Made by a program: the position numbers and the translations under genes. This document shows positions 9,286-19,999 of a stretch of DNA of 64,000 bases, piece after piece. The DNA is from Demequina sp. TMPB413. Lineage in GTDB: Bacteria > Actinomycetota > Actinomycetes > Actinomycetales > Demequinaceae. Position 1 is the stretch's first letter. The number at the start of each line of letters is the position of its first letter. The notes below the pieces were generated by a model, which worked only from the letters and a program-made list of their open reading frames with translations, was not told the DNA's origin and did not search any database. The stretch covers positions 434,001 to 498,000 of the forward strand of contig NZ_CP096184.1 of the NCBI RefSeq assembly GCF_020447105.2. Reading direction: 5' to 3'.

Positions 9286-9344
9286 TGGCTTGATTCGTAC
9301 CGCTTTTCGTGCTTTCCGGGGGTGTGGTGGCTTGATTCGTACCG
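9286..9344 (-). promoter_or_regulatory. 17-bp direct repeat upstream of oxidoreductase gene
   Basis: The 17-mer TGGCTTGATTCGTACCG (plus strand) occurs at 9286-9302 and again at 9328-9344. The copies are identical and 42 bp apart, about four helical turns, so a protein could bind both on one face. They sit just upstream of the ATG at 9271. I read them as paired operator or activator sites. Confidence 0.5.
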
Positions 9345-9361
9345 TTCCGACGCCCGTGCAA

Positions 9362-10333
9362 CTAGACGAGCGCCGCTGGCGGAGCCATCGTCGGGTTGAC
9401 GACGTTCGCGCCGCACAACACCACGCCGACGCGCGCGCCTGGCTCCGGCACCCAACGTCCCGTCAGCAACGCGGCAAAAGGCGCCGCCACACCGGGCTCG
9501 ACCACCACGCGCAGCAACCGCCACAAGCGAGACTGCGCCTCCAACACTTCCTCGTCGGTCACCACCGCTGACAACACGCCGGCGGCACTCAGCGCGGCCC
9601 ACGGCACGCGCCCGATCTGCGCCCCCAAGTGGTCTGCCGCGACCCCAGAGATGGGCACCGCGACAGGCTCGCCTGCCTCGACCGATGCCGCATACGACGC
9701 CGTGCCGACCGTCTCGCAACCGACGATCGTCATGTGGTCGCCGCACCACGCAGCCGTCCCGCCAGCGAGCCCTCCGCCGCCCACCGCGACCAACATGGCG
9801 TCCAAGGGCCGCCCGTCGGCACCCACACCGTCGGCTTCGAACTCGCGGGCCACCGTGGCAGCCCCCGCCATGACCACCGGGTCATCGAAAGCCTCGATGG
9901 TGGTGGCGTCGTGCTCCGCCAGGTAGGCGCGGGAGGCGTCACGCGCGTCGGGGTAGGTGAGGCCGACGGGATGCACATGGGCGCCCAAGTGAATGAGCCG
10001 CTCGACCTTGGCAGGGTTGGCCGTCGTGGGCACAAAGATGTGGGCCTCGTGACCAAAGCGCTGGGCTGCGTAGGCCACGGCGGCGCCGTGATTCCCGCCG
10101 GAAGCAGCGACGATGCCCGTCTCGGCGATCGGCTGGGTTGCCACATAGTGGACCGCACCGCGCGCCTTAAAGGCACCCGTCACCTGGAGGTACTCGAGCT
10201 TGAACACGAGCGTGACATCCAGCCCGAGCGTGTCGCCGGGGATCTCGATCACGGGCGTGCGACGCACGTGGGGAGCGATCGCCGCGGCGGCGGCGTCGAT
10301 CTGGGGGCGGCTAGGCACGGAGGCGGTGTTCAC
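9362..10333 (-). CDS. Threonine/serine dehydratase-like PLP enzyme
   Basis: Fold-type II PLP enzyme of 323 residues, most like L-threonine or L-serine dehydratases (deamination to 2-oxobutyrate or pyruvate) and related racemases. The PLP lysine lies in the TGAFKARGA motif near residue 57. SGGNHG is at about 98-103, and the glycine-rich phosphate loop (VGGGGLAGG) follows in the second half. There is no C-terminal ACT regulatory domain, so the short catabolic or racemase-like class is likely. The GTG start at 10333 lies only 36 bp from the divergent lipoprotein gene. A second, different PLP dehydratase is encoded at 62602-63564. Confidence 0.8.
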   Translation of the reverse strand: MNTASVPSRPQIDAAAAAIAPHVRRTPVIEIPGDTLGLDVTLVFKLEYLQVTGAFKARGAVHYVATQPIAETGIVAASGGNHGAAVAYAAQRFGHEAHIFVPTTANPAKVERLIHLGAHVHPVGLTYPDARDASRAYLAEHDATTIEAFDDPVVMAGAATVAREFEADGVGADGRPLDAMLVAVGGGGLAGGTAAWCGDHMTIVGCETVGTASYAASVEAGEPVAVPISGVAADHLGAQIGRVPWAALSAAGVLSAVVTDEEVLEAQSRLWRLLRVVVEPGVAAPFAALLTGRWVPEPGARVGVVLCGANVVNPTMAPPAALV

Positions 10334-10369
10334 CCCACTAGTGTCCCCCTCCTACTAAGGTCGGACAGC

Positions 10370-10825
10370 ATGAAGAGCATCACGAATGTCCCCTTTTATG
10401 CCTTTCTCGCCGCCACCGTCGTCGTCCTGGCGGGCTGTTCAGGAGGGCCAGGCGCGTCGTCAGGAGATAATCCGCCGACGACGCTCGCGGAAGTTCCGAG
10501 CGCGCCGGTGATTGTGACCGCCGACGCGGCCGACGCTCGCGAGGCAGATCTCGACGCCTTCTGCGAGCTAGGGCTTCAGATGCTCCTTCTGGTCGAGCAG
10601 GAGTTTGTCGGAAGTGACGAGCACGTCGCACAGTTCACCGCGCTGGGCGAGGTCGCGCCAGACGATCTGGTGGAGCACATCGCGAACCTCGAAGAGCACT
10701 ACGACGTGGCCGTGAGCCCAAGCGACCCCGACTCTCAAAAGTACGAGAACTTCCCGGCAAGCATTCAAGGCGACGCCAATGAGTTGGTCACGGCGATCGA
10801 GACGCGATGTGACGCCTCGGAGTGA
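10370..10825 (+). CDS. Small secreted lipoprotein, unknown function
   Basis: A 151-residue lipoprotein. The N-terminus has a short charged region, a hydrophobic core and the lipobox VLAGC with Cys23 as the lipidation site. After a Gly/Ser/Pro-rich linker the mature domain is acidic and helical, with two further Cys residues (65 and 147) that could form a disulphide. I do not recognise the domain. The start at 10370 is supported by the signal peptide and an AAGG element nine bases upstream. It is divergent from the dehydratase and is followed after 32 bases by ligA. Confidence 0.75.
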   Translation: MKSITNVPFYAFLAATVVVLAGCSGGPGASSGDNPPTTLAEVPSAPVIVTADAADAREADLDAFCELGLQMLLLVEQEFVGSDEHVAQFTALGEVAPDDLVEHIANLEEHYDVAVSPSDPDSQKYENFPASIQGDANELVTAIETRCDASE

Positions 10826-10848
10826 AGAGTGTCGGTGCCGCGTGGTGA

Positions 10849-12963
<2,115 letters not shown>

Positions 12964-13051
12964 CGCTCCGCCGCCAACTCGACCTACATTGGTCTCACCG
13001 ACACCCCATGGCCGACCCCGCGGCACATGGCGACTCGTGGAAGGGCTCCCG

Positions 13052-13627
13052 ATGACCCAGTCAGTACGCATAGTGGATCCAGACGATTCAGGACGGCTTC
13101 ACGAGATTGGCGAGCTGACCGCGTTGGCGTATCTCGCCGACGGCCTCATCGATAACGCCCACCCGTACGTACCGCAATTGAGGGACGCGTCTGCCCGCGC
13201 ACGCGACGCCGTGCTGCTCGCCATGGCGGACGGCGGCCACGCAGAAGGCAAGATCGTGGGCACCCTGACGCTCGTGCCCCCAGGCTCCCGCTTCGCGGAG
13301 CTCGCGAAGGACGACGAGTTCGAGTTGCGCATGCTCGCGGTGTCGCCGATGGAGCGCGGCCGCGGAATTGGCCGCGAACTCACCCAGGCGGCTCTTGCCA
13401 TGGCCGTCGAACGCGGGGCCAACCGGGTGGTGCTGTCTACGATGGAGACGATGCGCACGGCGCACCGCTTGTATGAGCGCCTTGGCTTCCAAAGGCGTGA
13501 AGACCTCGACTGGGTGGTGACCGACAACGAGGACGGTACGGTCACCGAGATTGACCTGAAGGACGCGCCCGAATGCGCTCAAGAGGGCGTCCGGCTGCTG
13601 GGCTACTCGTGGGAGCCCGACCACTAG
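13052..13627 (+). CDS. GNAT-family N-acetyltransferase
   Basis: A 191-residue GNAT fold. The acetyl-CoA binding motif A is visible as RMLAVSPMERGRGIGREL (about 93-110), followed by the motif B region RTAHRLYERLGFQR. The acceptor substrate cannot be predicted. The ATG at 13052 follows an AAGGGCTCCCG stretch that may serve as the ribosome binding site; the frame upstream overlaps the end of ligA and is a shadow. It lies between ligA and gatC, with 10 bases to gatC, so it may be co-transcribed with the gat operon. Confidence 0.85.
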   Translation: MTQSVRIVDPDDSGRLHEIGELTALAYLADGLIDNAHPYVPQLRDASARARDAVLLAMADGGHAEGKIVGTLTLVPPGSRFAELAKDDEFELRMLAVSPMERGRGIGRELTQAALAMAVERGANRVVLSTMETMRTAHRLYERLGFQRREDLDWVVTDNEDGTVTEIDLKDAPECAQEGVRLLGYSWEPDH

Positions 13628-13637
13628 ACTCGTGGGC

Positions 13638-13937
13638 ATGTCCACCCTCAGCCGCGCAGACGTCGCGCGACTGGCCACGCTCGCGCGCATCGACATGAGC
13701 GACAGCGACCTCGACCGTTTGTCAGGTCAGCTCGCCGCCATCGTCGACGCCGTCGCGCTCGTGTCCGAAGTCGCCGGTCAGGACGTCCCAGCCACTTCCC
13801 ACCCGATCCCGATGAGCAACGTGCACCGCGCCGACGAGGTGAAGCCATCTCTGGCCCCCGCCGACGCCTTGGCCGCCGCCCCAGAGGCGGAGGACGGCCG
13901 TTTCCGCGTGCCACGCATCTTGGGGGAAGAAGCATGA
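13638..13937 (+). CDS. gatC: Asp/Glu-tRNA amidotransferase subunit C
   Basis: Small subunit of the GatCAB amidotransferase that converts mischarged Glu-tRNA(Gln) and Asp-tRNA(Asn) to the cognate amides; GatC stabilises the GatA-GatB interface. The 99-residue protein shows the family N-terminus ([21 protein letters not shown]) and the conserved C-terminal [11 protein letters not shown] chose the ATG at 13638 over a GTG six bases earlier. The last four bases overlap the gatA start (ATGA), so translation is coupled. Confidence 0.93.
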   Translation: MSTLSRADVARLATLARIDMSDSDLDRLSGQLAAIVDAVALVSEVAGQDVPATSHPIPMSNVHRADEVKPSLAPADALAAAPEAEDGRFRVPRILGEEA

Positions 13938-15457
13938 CCGACTGGACCGATCCCACTCAGGTGACACGAGCGTCGGCGTTGGAAATGGCCGACGCCATGC
14001 GCGCAGGCTCCGTCACGTCAGTGCAGCTGGTGCAGGCTCACCTTGACCGCATCGCGGCGGTCGACGGCCCCGTGCACGCGTTCCTGTACGTCAATGCCGA
14101 CGAGGCGCTCGCGACCGCTGCCGCCGTTGACGCCGACCGTGCCGCTGGGGTTGAACTCCCGCTGCTCGCTGGAGTGCCGATCGCCATCAAGGACGTGCTG
14201 GTCACCAAGGGCATGCCCACGACGGCTGGCTCCAAGATTCTCGAGGGCTGGATTCCGCCGTACGACGCGACCGTCACCGCGAAGGTGCGGGGCGCGCGGA
14301 TGCCGATCCTTGGCAAGACCAACATGGACGAGTTCGCCATGGGCTCTTCTACGGAGCACAGCGGCTACGGCCCCACCCACAACCCGTGGGACCTTGAGCG
14401 CATCCCCGGCGGTTCAGGGGGCGGCTCCTCGGCTTCGCTCGCGGCGTGGGAGACCCCTCTCGCGATCGGCTCGGACACCGGCGGTTCGATCCGCCAGCCG
14501 GCCGCCGTCACCGGCACGGTTGGCGTGAAGCCCACCTACGGCGGGGTGAGCCGCTACGGCGCCATCGCCCTCGCGTCGTCGCTTGACCAACTGGGCCCCT
14601 GCGCGCGGACCGTTGCCGATACCGCGGCGCTCCACGAGGTCATGGGCGGGCACGACGTGATGGACGCCACGAGCCTCAACGAGCCGGTTCCCTCTTGTCT
14701 TGACGCCGCCCGCGAAGGTGCGGCCAACGGTTTGGCTGGCGTGCGCGTCGGCGTCGTGAAGGAGCTCGGCGGCGAGGGCTACCAGGCCGGCGTGCGCCAG
14801 CGTTTCGAGGAAAGCCTCGACCACCTGCGCGCCCTGGGCGCCGAGATCGTGGAGGTGAGCTGCCCGTCGTTCAAGTACGCGTTGGGCGCCTACTACCTGA
14901 TCCTGCCCTCGGAGGCGTCGAGCAACCTCGCCAAGTTCGACTCGGTGCGTTTTGGCCTCAGGGTTGAGCGCGACACGATCGAGAAGACCATGGGCGCCAC
15001 GCGCGCAGAGGGCTTCGGCGATGAGGTCAAGCGCCGCATCATCTTGGGCACCTATGCGCTGTCCGCCGGCTACTACGACGCGTACTACGGCTCGGCCCAG
15101 AAGGTGCGCACGCTGATTCAGCGCGACTTCGCGGCCGCGTTTGAGCAGGCTGACGTGCTGGTCAGCCCGACCGCCCCCACCACGCCGTTCAAGCTGGGGG
15201 AGCGCATCGACGACCCCTTGGCGATGTATCTCAACGACGTCGCCACGATCCCCGCCAACCTGGCCGGAATCCCTGGCATGTCGCTTCCCGCTGGCGTCGC
15301 GCCGGAGGACGGACTGCCGGTCGGCTTCCAGATCCTGGCGCCTGCGCACGAGGACGCGCGGCTGTACCGGGTTGGCGCCGCGCTCGAGAAGGCCCTGATG
15401 GCCGAATGGGGAGGCCCCTTGGCCTCGACGGCACCCGAGTTGGAGGTGACGCGATGA
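13934..15457 (+). CDS. gatA: Asp/Glu-tRNA amidotransferase subunit A
   Basis: Glutaminase subunit of GatCAB, which releases ammonia from glutamine and channels it to GatB. The amidase-signature triad is intact: Lys86 (VPIAIKDV), cis-Ser161 in GGSGGGSS and nucleophile Ser185 in [10 protein letters not shown]. The 507-residue length is normal. It overlaps gatC by four bases at its start and gatB by four bases at its end, a tightly coupled three-gene operon. Confidence 0.96.
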   Translation: MTDWTDPTQVTRASALEMADAMRAGSVTSVQLVQAHLDRIAAVDGPVHAFLYVNADEALATAAAVDADRAAGVELPLLAGVPIAIKDVLVTKGMPTTAGSKILEGWIPPYDATVTAKVRGARMPILGKTNMDEFAMGSSTEHSGYGPTHNPWDLERIPGGSGGGSSASLAAWETPLAIGSDTGGSIRQPAAVTGTVGVKPTYGGVSRYGAIALASSLDQLGPCARTVADTAALHEVMGGHDVMDATSLNEPVPSCLDAAREGAANGLAGVRVGVVKELGGEGYQAGVRQRFEESLDHLRALGAEIVEVSCPSFKYALGAYYLILPSEASSNLAKFDSVRFGLRVERDTIEKTMGATRAEGFGDEVKRRIILGTYALSAGYYDAYYGSAQKVRTLIQRDFAAAFEQADVLVSPTAPTTPFKLGERIDDPLAMYLNDVATIPANLAGIPGMSLPAGVAPEDGLPVGFQILAPAHEDARLYRVGAALEKALMAEWGGPLASTAPELEVTR

Positions 15458-16983
15458 GCGCGGCCACGCACCTCGTCGGCTACGACGACGCTATGAAGGC
15501 TTTTGACCCGGTGTTCGGCATCGAGGTCCACGTGGAACTCAACACCAAGACCAAGATGTTCTGCGGTTGCGAGAACACCTTCGGCAACGAGCCCAACACC
15601 CAGGTATGCCCCGTTTGCCTCGGTCTACCAGGGTCGATGCCCGTCACCAATGCGAAGGCCGTCGAGTCGGCCATCCGTCTTGGGCTTGCGCTCGGCTGCT
15701 CGATTCGCGAGTCGAGCCGCTTCGCACGCAAGAACTACTTCTACCCTGACCTGGCGAAGGACTACCAGATCAGCCAGTACGACGAGCCCACCAGTTACGA
15801 CGGTGAACTCGAGGTGGTGCTCGACGACGGCACGGTGGTGATGATCGGCATCGAGCGCGCCCACATGGAAGAGGACGCCGGCAAGAACACCCACGTGGGC
15901 GGCACCGGCGGCATTCAGGGCGCCGACTACTCGTTGGTGGATTACAACCGTGGCGGCGTGCCGCTCGTGGAGATCGTCACCAAGCCCATCGAGGGCATGG
16001 GAGAGCGTACCGCCGAGGTGGCGCGCGCGTACGTCGCCACCATCCGCGACATCGTGCGTGCCCTTGGCATTTCCGACGGCCGCATGGAGCAGGGTCGTTT
16101 GCGTGCGGATGTCAACCTGTCGCTGCGTCCCAAAGCGGCCGACGGTGAAGACCAGTCCGCGGTGCCGTTTGGCAAGCGCTCGGAGACCAAGAACATCAAC
16201 TCGTTGCGCGCCGTCGAGCGTTCGATTCACTACGAGGCAGGGCGCCAGGCTGCACTCTTGCTCGCGGGCCAACCCGTGGTGCAAGAGACGCGTCACTGGC
16301 ACGAGGACACGTCCTCGACCACGCCGGGCCGCTCGAAGGAGGAGGCCGAGGAGTATCGCTACTTCCCTGAGCCGGACCTGCTTCCCGTCGAGCCCTCGCG
16401 CGAGTGGATTGAGGAATTGCGGGCCACCTTGCCGGAGCACCCGGCCAAGATGCGGGCGCGGTTGCGCGAGGAATGGGGTTTCAGCGACCTCGAGATGCGC
16501 GACGCGGTCGCGGCCGACGCGCTGACCCTGATCGCCGACACGGTTGCCGCTGGCGCGGCACCTCAGGCGGCGCGCAAGTGGTGGATGGGCGAACTTGCCC
16601 GCACCGCGAACGAGCAGGATGTGACACTGCCAGAGCTGCCGGTCACCCCCGGTCAGATTGCCGAGCTCCAGGGCCTCGTGGACGAGGGCAAGATCAACGA
16701 CAAACTCGCGCGTCAGGTGCTCGAGGGCGTGCTCGCGGGCGAGGGATCGCCAGCCGAGGTGGTCGCGTCGCGAGGGCTGGCGGTTGTCTCAGACGACTCT
16801 GCGCTCGAGGCGGCCGTTGACGAGGCTCTGGCATCGCAACCCGAGGTGCTCGACAAGATTCGCGAGGGCAAGGTACAGGCCGCTGGCGCGATCGTCGGCG
16901 CGGTCATGAAGGCCACGCGCGGACAGGCCGACGCCGGTCGAGTGCGAGAGATCATCCTGGCGAGGGCTGGCGTCGAGGGCTGA
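15454..16983 (+). CDS. gatB: Asp/Glu-tRNA amidotransferase subunit B
   Basis: Kinase/transamidase subunit of GatCAB, which binds the mischarged tRNA and activates the acyl group with ATP. The 509-residue protein contains the GatB signature regions ([19 protein letters not shown] near the N-terminus, then the [13 protein letters not shown] motif) and a C-terminal YqeY-like helical domain ending [17 protein letters not shown]. The ATG at 15454 overlaps the gatA stop (ATGA). The frame is open further upstream inside gatA, but homology starts here. Confidence 0.96.
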   Translation: MSAATHLVGYDDAMKAFDPVFGIEVHVELNTKTKMFCGCENTFGNEPNTQVCPVCLGLPGSMPVTNAKAVESAIRLGLALGCSIRESSRFARKNYFYPDLAKDYQISQYDEPTSYDGELEVVLDDGTVVMIGIERAHMEEDAGKNTHVGGTGGIQGADYSLVDYNRGGVPLVEIVTKPIEGMGERTAEVARAYVATIRDIVRALGISDGRMEQGRLRADVNLSLRPKAADGEDQSAVPFGKRSETKNINSLRAVERSIHYEAGRQAALLLAGQPVVQETRHWHEDTSSTTPGRSKEEAEEYRYFPEPDLLPVEPSREWIEELRATLPEHPAKMRARLREEWGFSDLEMRDAVAADALTLIADTVAAGAAPQAARKWWMGELARTANEQDVTLPELPVTPGQIAELQGLVDEGKINDKLARQVLEGVLAGEGSPAEVVASRGLAVVSDDSALEAAVDEALASQPEVLDKIREGKVQAAGAIVGAVMKATRGQADAGRVREIILARAGVEG

Positions 16984-17034
16984 CGCTCCCCGCACGGCGC
17001 CGCACCACCCGGCTGCGGTGCGCACCACCGCGCC

Positions 17035-17085
17035 ATATGGTTGTGGCGGGCGTTCGGCGTGCCGAAACGACCGCCACAACCATAT
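17035..17085. repeat. 51-base near-perfect hairpin after gatB
   Basis: Arms 17035-17049 and 17071-17085 are perfectly complementary over 15 bp (ATATGGTTGTGGCGG), and the interior continues as CGTTCGGC/GCCGAAACG with one bulged base. No T-run follows on either strand. It could be a factor-assisted terminator for the gat operon, a folded 5' leader element of the deacetylase gene, or a small dispersed repeat. Confidence 0.6.
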
Positions 17086-17133
17086 CCGCGGGGCGGAAGG
17101 GTGCAGCAGAGCCCCGCACGAAGGGAGACCTCC

Positions 17134-17754
17134 ATGTCGCTGACGACGCAGCCGGTGCGGGCCGCAGCAGGAGAAGGCCTGGTGTGCGCCCTCACGTTCG
17201 ATGATGGCCCCAACGGCGAGGACACTCTGGCGCTCTTGGACATGCTGGCCACCCGCCGCATTCGCGCCGTGTTCGCCGTGATTGGCGAGCAGATCCAGGC
17301 GCCAGGCGGAGTCGAGATGCTGCGGCGTACCGTCGCCGACGGTCACGTGCTGTGCAACCACTCGACCTCGTTCGCGGATATGGGGGAGTGGGACGCCGAC
17401 GCCGTGCGCACCGACATGCTGGAAAACCTGGCGATCATCGGGCAGGCATTGGACGACGCCGACGCCGTGGTGCCGTTCTGGCGCGCCCCCAACGGGAGCT
17501 GGGGAGTCACTGCGCAGGTGGCGGTTGAGTTGGGCATGCAGCCGCTCGACGTGGCCAACACGATCGAGGATTGGATCGACCAGGACGTGGACCTCTTGGA
17601 GGCTCGCTTGCGCGAAGCGGTGACGCCGGGCGAGTTGGTGCTCGTGCACGACGGCGGCGGGAACCGCGCGGGCAGCGTCGCCGCAGTGCAGCGCGTCGTG
17701 GACGAGAAGCTCGCACAGGGATGGGTGTTCACGCTTCCGCTCGGCGCCGAGTAG
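17134..17754 (+). CDS. Polysaccharide deacetylase (NodB homology domain)
   Basis: Carbohydrate esterase 4-type domain, 206 residues. The metal and base motif TFDDGP lies near the N-terminus, and the histidine motif appears as LCNHSTS. The later W-x-R-x-P-x-G region (FWRAPNGSWG) and the LVHDGGG motif complete the NodB active site. There is no signal peptide, which is unusual for an enzyme acting on peptidoglycan or chitin-like polymers, so the substrate may be intracellular or export may occur by another route. The ATG at 17134 follows an AAGGGAGA ribosome binding site. Confidence 0.85.
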   Translation: MSLTTQPVRAAAGEGLVCALTFDDGPNGEDTLALLDMLATRRIRAVFAVIGEQIQAPGGVEMLRRTVADGHVLCNHSTSFADMGEWDADAVRTDMLENLAIIGQALDDADAVVPFWRAPNGSWGVTAQVAVELGMQPLDVANTIEDWIDQDVDLLEARLREAVTPGELVLVHDGGGNRAGSVAAVQRVVDEKLAQGWVFTLPLGAE

Positions 17755-17760
17755 AGGCGC

Positions 17761-17793
17761 TTGACCTTCCAGTCGGCTGGAATGTCTATCGTG
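17761..17793 (+). promoter_or_regulatory. MerR/CueR-type promoter-operator for copB
   Basis: A TTGACC -35 is followed by the dyad CTTCCAG-TCG-GCTGGAA lying between -35 and -10 with a stretched spacer of about 19-20 bp before TATCGT. This is the classic layout for MerR-family metal activators; copper-type operators in CueR regulons look very similar. No metal-responsive MerR gene is in the window. Confidence 0.6.
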
Positions 17794-17794
17794 A

Positions 17795-17813
17795 TGGAGT
17801 GTTCACCACTCCA
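17795..17813 (+). promoter_or_regulatory. Hairpin in copB 5' leader
   Basis: Perfect 7-bp inverted repeat TGGAGTG-TTCAC-CACTCCA immediately before the AGGAGG ribosome binding site of copB. It may be a second operator half-site pair or an mRNA hairpin tuning translation. Confidence 0.4.
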
Positions 17814-17824
17814 GGAGGTAGCGC

Positions 17825-19999
17825 ATGACCTCGCACCAGGCGAATCACCACCACGACGCCCCCGCTCGGGCCGATAGCCCCAGGGAGTCGACCGGTCACG
17901 CCAGTCACGACGAGGCTGGCGGCGGTCACGCACACCACACGGATCACACCGGCCACGCCGAGATGTTCCGGCACCTCTTCTGGATCACGCTCGCGCTGTC
18001 GGTTCCGGTGATCGCCCTGTCCTCTTCTGTCGAGGGCTGGTTCGGCTACGACCTTCCTGGTAGCGCCTGGATTCCGCCGACGCTGGGCGTCGTCGTCTTC
18101 ATCGTCGGCGGCAGGCCGTTCCTGACCATGGCGCGCGACGAGTTGAGTCAGCGCAGCCCGGCGATGATGACCCTGATCTCCCTGGCGATCGTGACGGCCT
18201 TTGCGGCGTCGGCTGCGGCCACGCTCGGCATCGGCGAGATGGACTTTTGGTGGGAGCTCGCTGGCCTCATCGTGGTGATGTTGCTGGGGCACTGGCAAGA
18301 GATGCGCGCTGTGGGCCAGGCGCAAGGAGCGCTGGCCGCCCTTGCGGAGTTGCTCCCCGACACGGCCGAGCGCGTCGTGGACGCTGAAGCAGACGGCGAC
18401 GCCAATACGGGTGGGGGCGACCCCGCACCCCGCACTGACACCGTCCCGATCGCCGACCTGGTCAAGGGAGACGTGGTGCTGGTGCGTCCAGGCGGGCGCG
18501 TGCCCGCAGACGGCGACATCCGCTCGGGCGAGGCCAGCATGGATGAGTCCATGATTACCGGCGAGTCCGCGCCGGTGCGGCGCCGTGCGGGCGAGCACGT
18601 CGTGGCAGGAACCGTTGCGACCGACGGCTCCTTGCGGGTCGAGGTCACCGACGTGGGCGAAGACACCGCATTGGCGGGGATCCAGCGCATGGTCGCAGAT
18701 GCGCAGGAGTCGCACACGGGGACACGGCGGCTCGCAGACAGGGCTGCGGCCTGGCTGTTCTACATCGCGCTCAGCGCGGCCATCCTGACGCTCGCGGTTC
18801 ACGTGGCGATAGGCGAGCCGACGGTTGGCGTCACCCGCGCGGTGACCGTCCTGGTCATCGCTTGCCCGCACGCGCTTGGCCTTGCCATTCCGCTCGTCGT
18901 GGCGATCTCCACCTCGACGGCTGCGAAGCAGGGCCTGCTCATCAAGTCGTTGGCCTCGCTCGAGCAGATGCGCACCATCGACACCGTGTTGTTCGACAAA
19001 ACGGGCACGCTCACGCACGGCTCTCACGAAGTGACCGAGGTGGCGTTGGCTCAAGGCGAAGACCGGCAACGGGTGGTGTCCCTCGCCGCCGCTGTCGAGA
19101 CCGACAGCGAGCATCCGATCGGCCGTGCCGTAGTCGCGCTGGCCGAGCGCGAGAACGTTGCCGTGCGCCAAGCGGCCGACGTCACCACCTTGCCAGGAGT
19201 CGGCGTCGAGGGTCAGGTGGATGGCAAGAAGGTCGCCGTCGGCGGACCCGCGCTGATGGAAACCTCCGCCGTACAGGTTGATGACGAACTGGCGCGCATC
19301 GCGCAACAGTGGAGCGACAAGGGCGGCGCGGTCCTCTACGTCGTCATCGACGGTGCGCTCGCGGGGATCTTCACCACCTCGGACCCCGTGAGGACAGAGT
19401 CGCGCGCGGCCGTCTCGGCACTGAAGGCGGAAGGCATCGAGGTGGTGCTGCTCACGGGGGACGCCCAAGCGGTCGCCGACGCCGTCGCGGGGGAGCTCGG
19501 AATCGATCGCGTCTACGCCCAGGTGAAGCCCGACGACAAAGACCAGGTCGTCGGCGAACTGCAGCGCGAAGGCAAGAGCGTCGCAATGGTGGGCGACGGC
19601 GTGAACGACGCTCCCGCCCTGGCGAGGGCCGACGTCGGCCTGGCCATCGGCGCGGGGACTGACGTGGCCATGGAGGCGGCCGACGTCGTGCTGGCGACGT
19701 CTGACCCGCGCGCCGTCGTCTCGGCGGTCGCGCTGTCGCATGCCACCTATCGGAAGATGATCCAGAACCTGGTGTGGGCCACCGCCTACAACGCGGTAGC
19801 GGTGCCCGTTGCCGCAGGAGTCTTCTCGTGGGCGGGTATCACGATGCCGCCAGCCGCTGCGGCGCTTGCCATGAGTGCGTCGACCATCGTCGTGGCGCTC
19901 AACGCGCAATTGCTGCGAAGGGTTGACCTCGACCCCGACAACGTCATTGACCGGGAGCCGGCCGCGCCGTCACCGAAGAAGGCCGACGCCCTCGCCTGA
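17825..19999 (+). CDS. copB: Copper-exporting P1B ATPase, CopB type
   Basis: Heavy-metal P-type ATPase of 724 residues. The N-terminus (1-47) is His-rich, with repeated HHH and GHAHH motifs and no Cys-x-x-Cys domain. The intramembrane metal motif is CPH (347-349). Both features define the CopB (Cu+/Cu2+ or Ag+) subclass rather than CopA. The actuator motif TGES is at 245-248, phosphorylated Asp391 is in DKTGTLT, and the nucleotide hinge GDGVNDAPAL is present. It should sit in the cytoplasmic membrane and export copper using ATP. An AGGAGG ribosome binding site precedes the ATG, and a MerR-type promoter sits upstream. Confidence 0.9.
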   Translation: MTSHQANHHHDAPARADSPRESTGHASHDEAGGGHAHHTDHTGHAEMFRHLFWITLALSVPVIALSSSVEGWFGYDLPGSAWIPPTLGVVVFIVGGRPFLTMARDELSQRSPAMMTLISLAIVTAFAASAAATLGIGEMDFWWELAGLIVVMLLGHWQEMRAVGQAQGALAALAELLPDTAERVVDAEADGDANTGGGDPAPRTDTVPIADLVKGDVVLVRPGGRVPADGDIRSGEASMDESMITGESAPVRRRAGEHVVAGTVATDGSLRVEVTDVGEDTALAGIQRMVADAQESHTGTRRLADRAAAWLFYIALSAAILTLAVHVAIGEPTVGVTRAVTVLVIACPHALGLAIPLVVAISTSTAAKQGLLIKSLASLEQMRTIDTVLFDKTGTLTHGSHEVTEVALAQGEDRQRVVSLAAAVETDSEHPIGRAVVALAERENVAVRQAADVTTLPGVGVEGQVDGKKVAVGGPALMETSAVQVDDELARIAQQWSDKGGAVLYVVIDGALAGIFTTSDPVRTESRAAVSALKAEGIEVVLLTGDAQAVADAVAGELGIDRVYAQVKPDDKDQVVGELQREGKSVAMVGDGVNDAPALARADVGLAIGAGTDVAMEAADVVLATSDPRAVVSAVALSHATYRKMIQNLVWATAYNAVAVPVAAGVFSWAGITMPPAAAALAMSASTIVVALNAQLLRRVDLDPDNVIDREPAAPSPKKADALA

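Noticed and set aside
17786..19909. 707-residue minus-strand open frame
   Set aside because: Fully antisense to copB, whose motifs are intact; composition is Arg/His/Gly rich as in high-G+C shadows.
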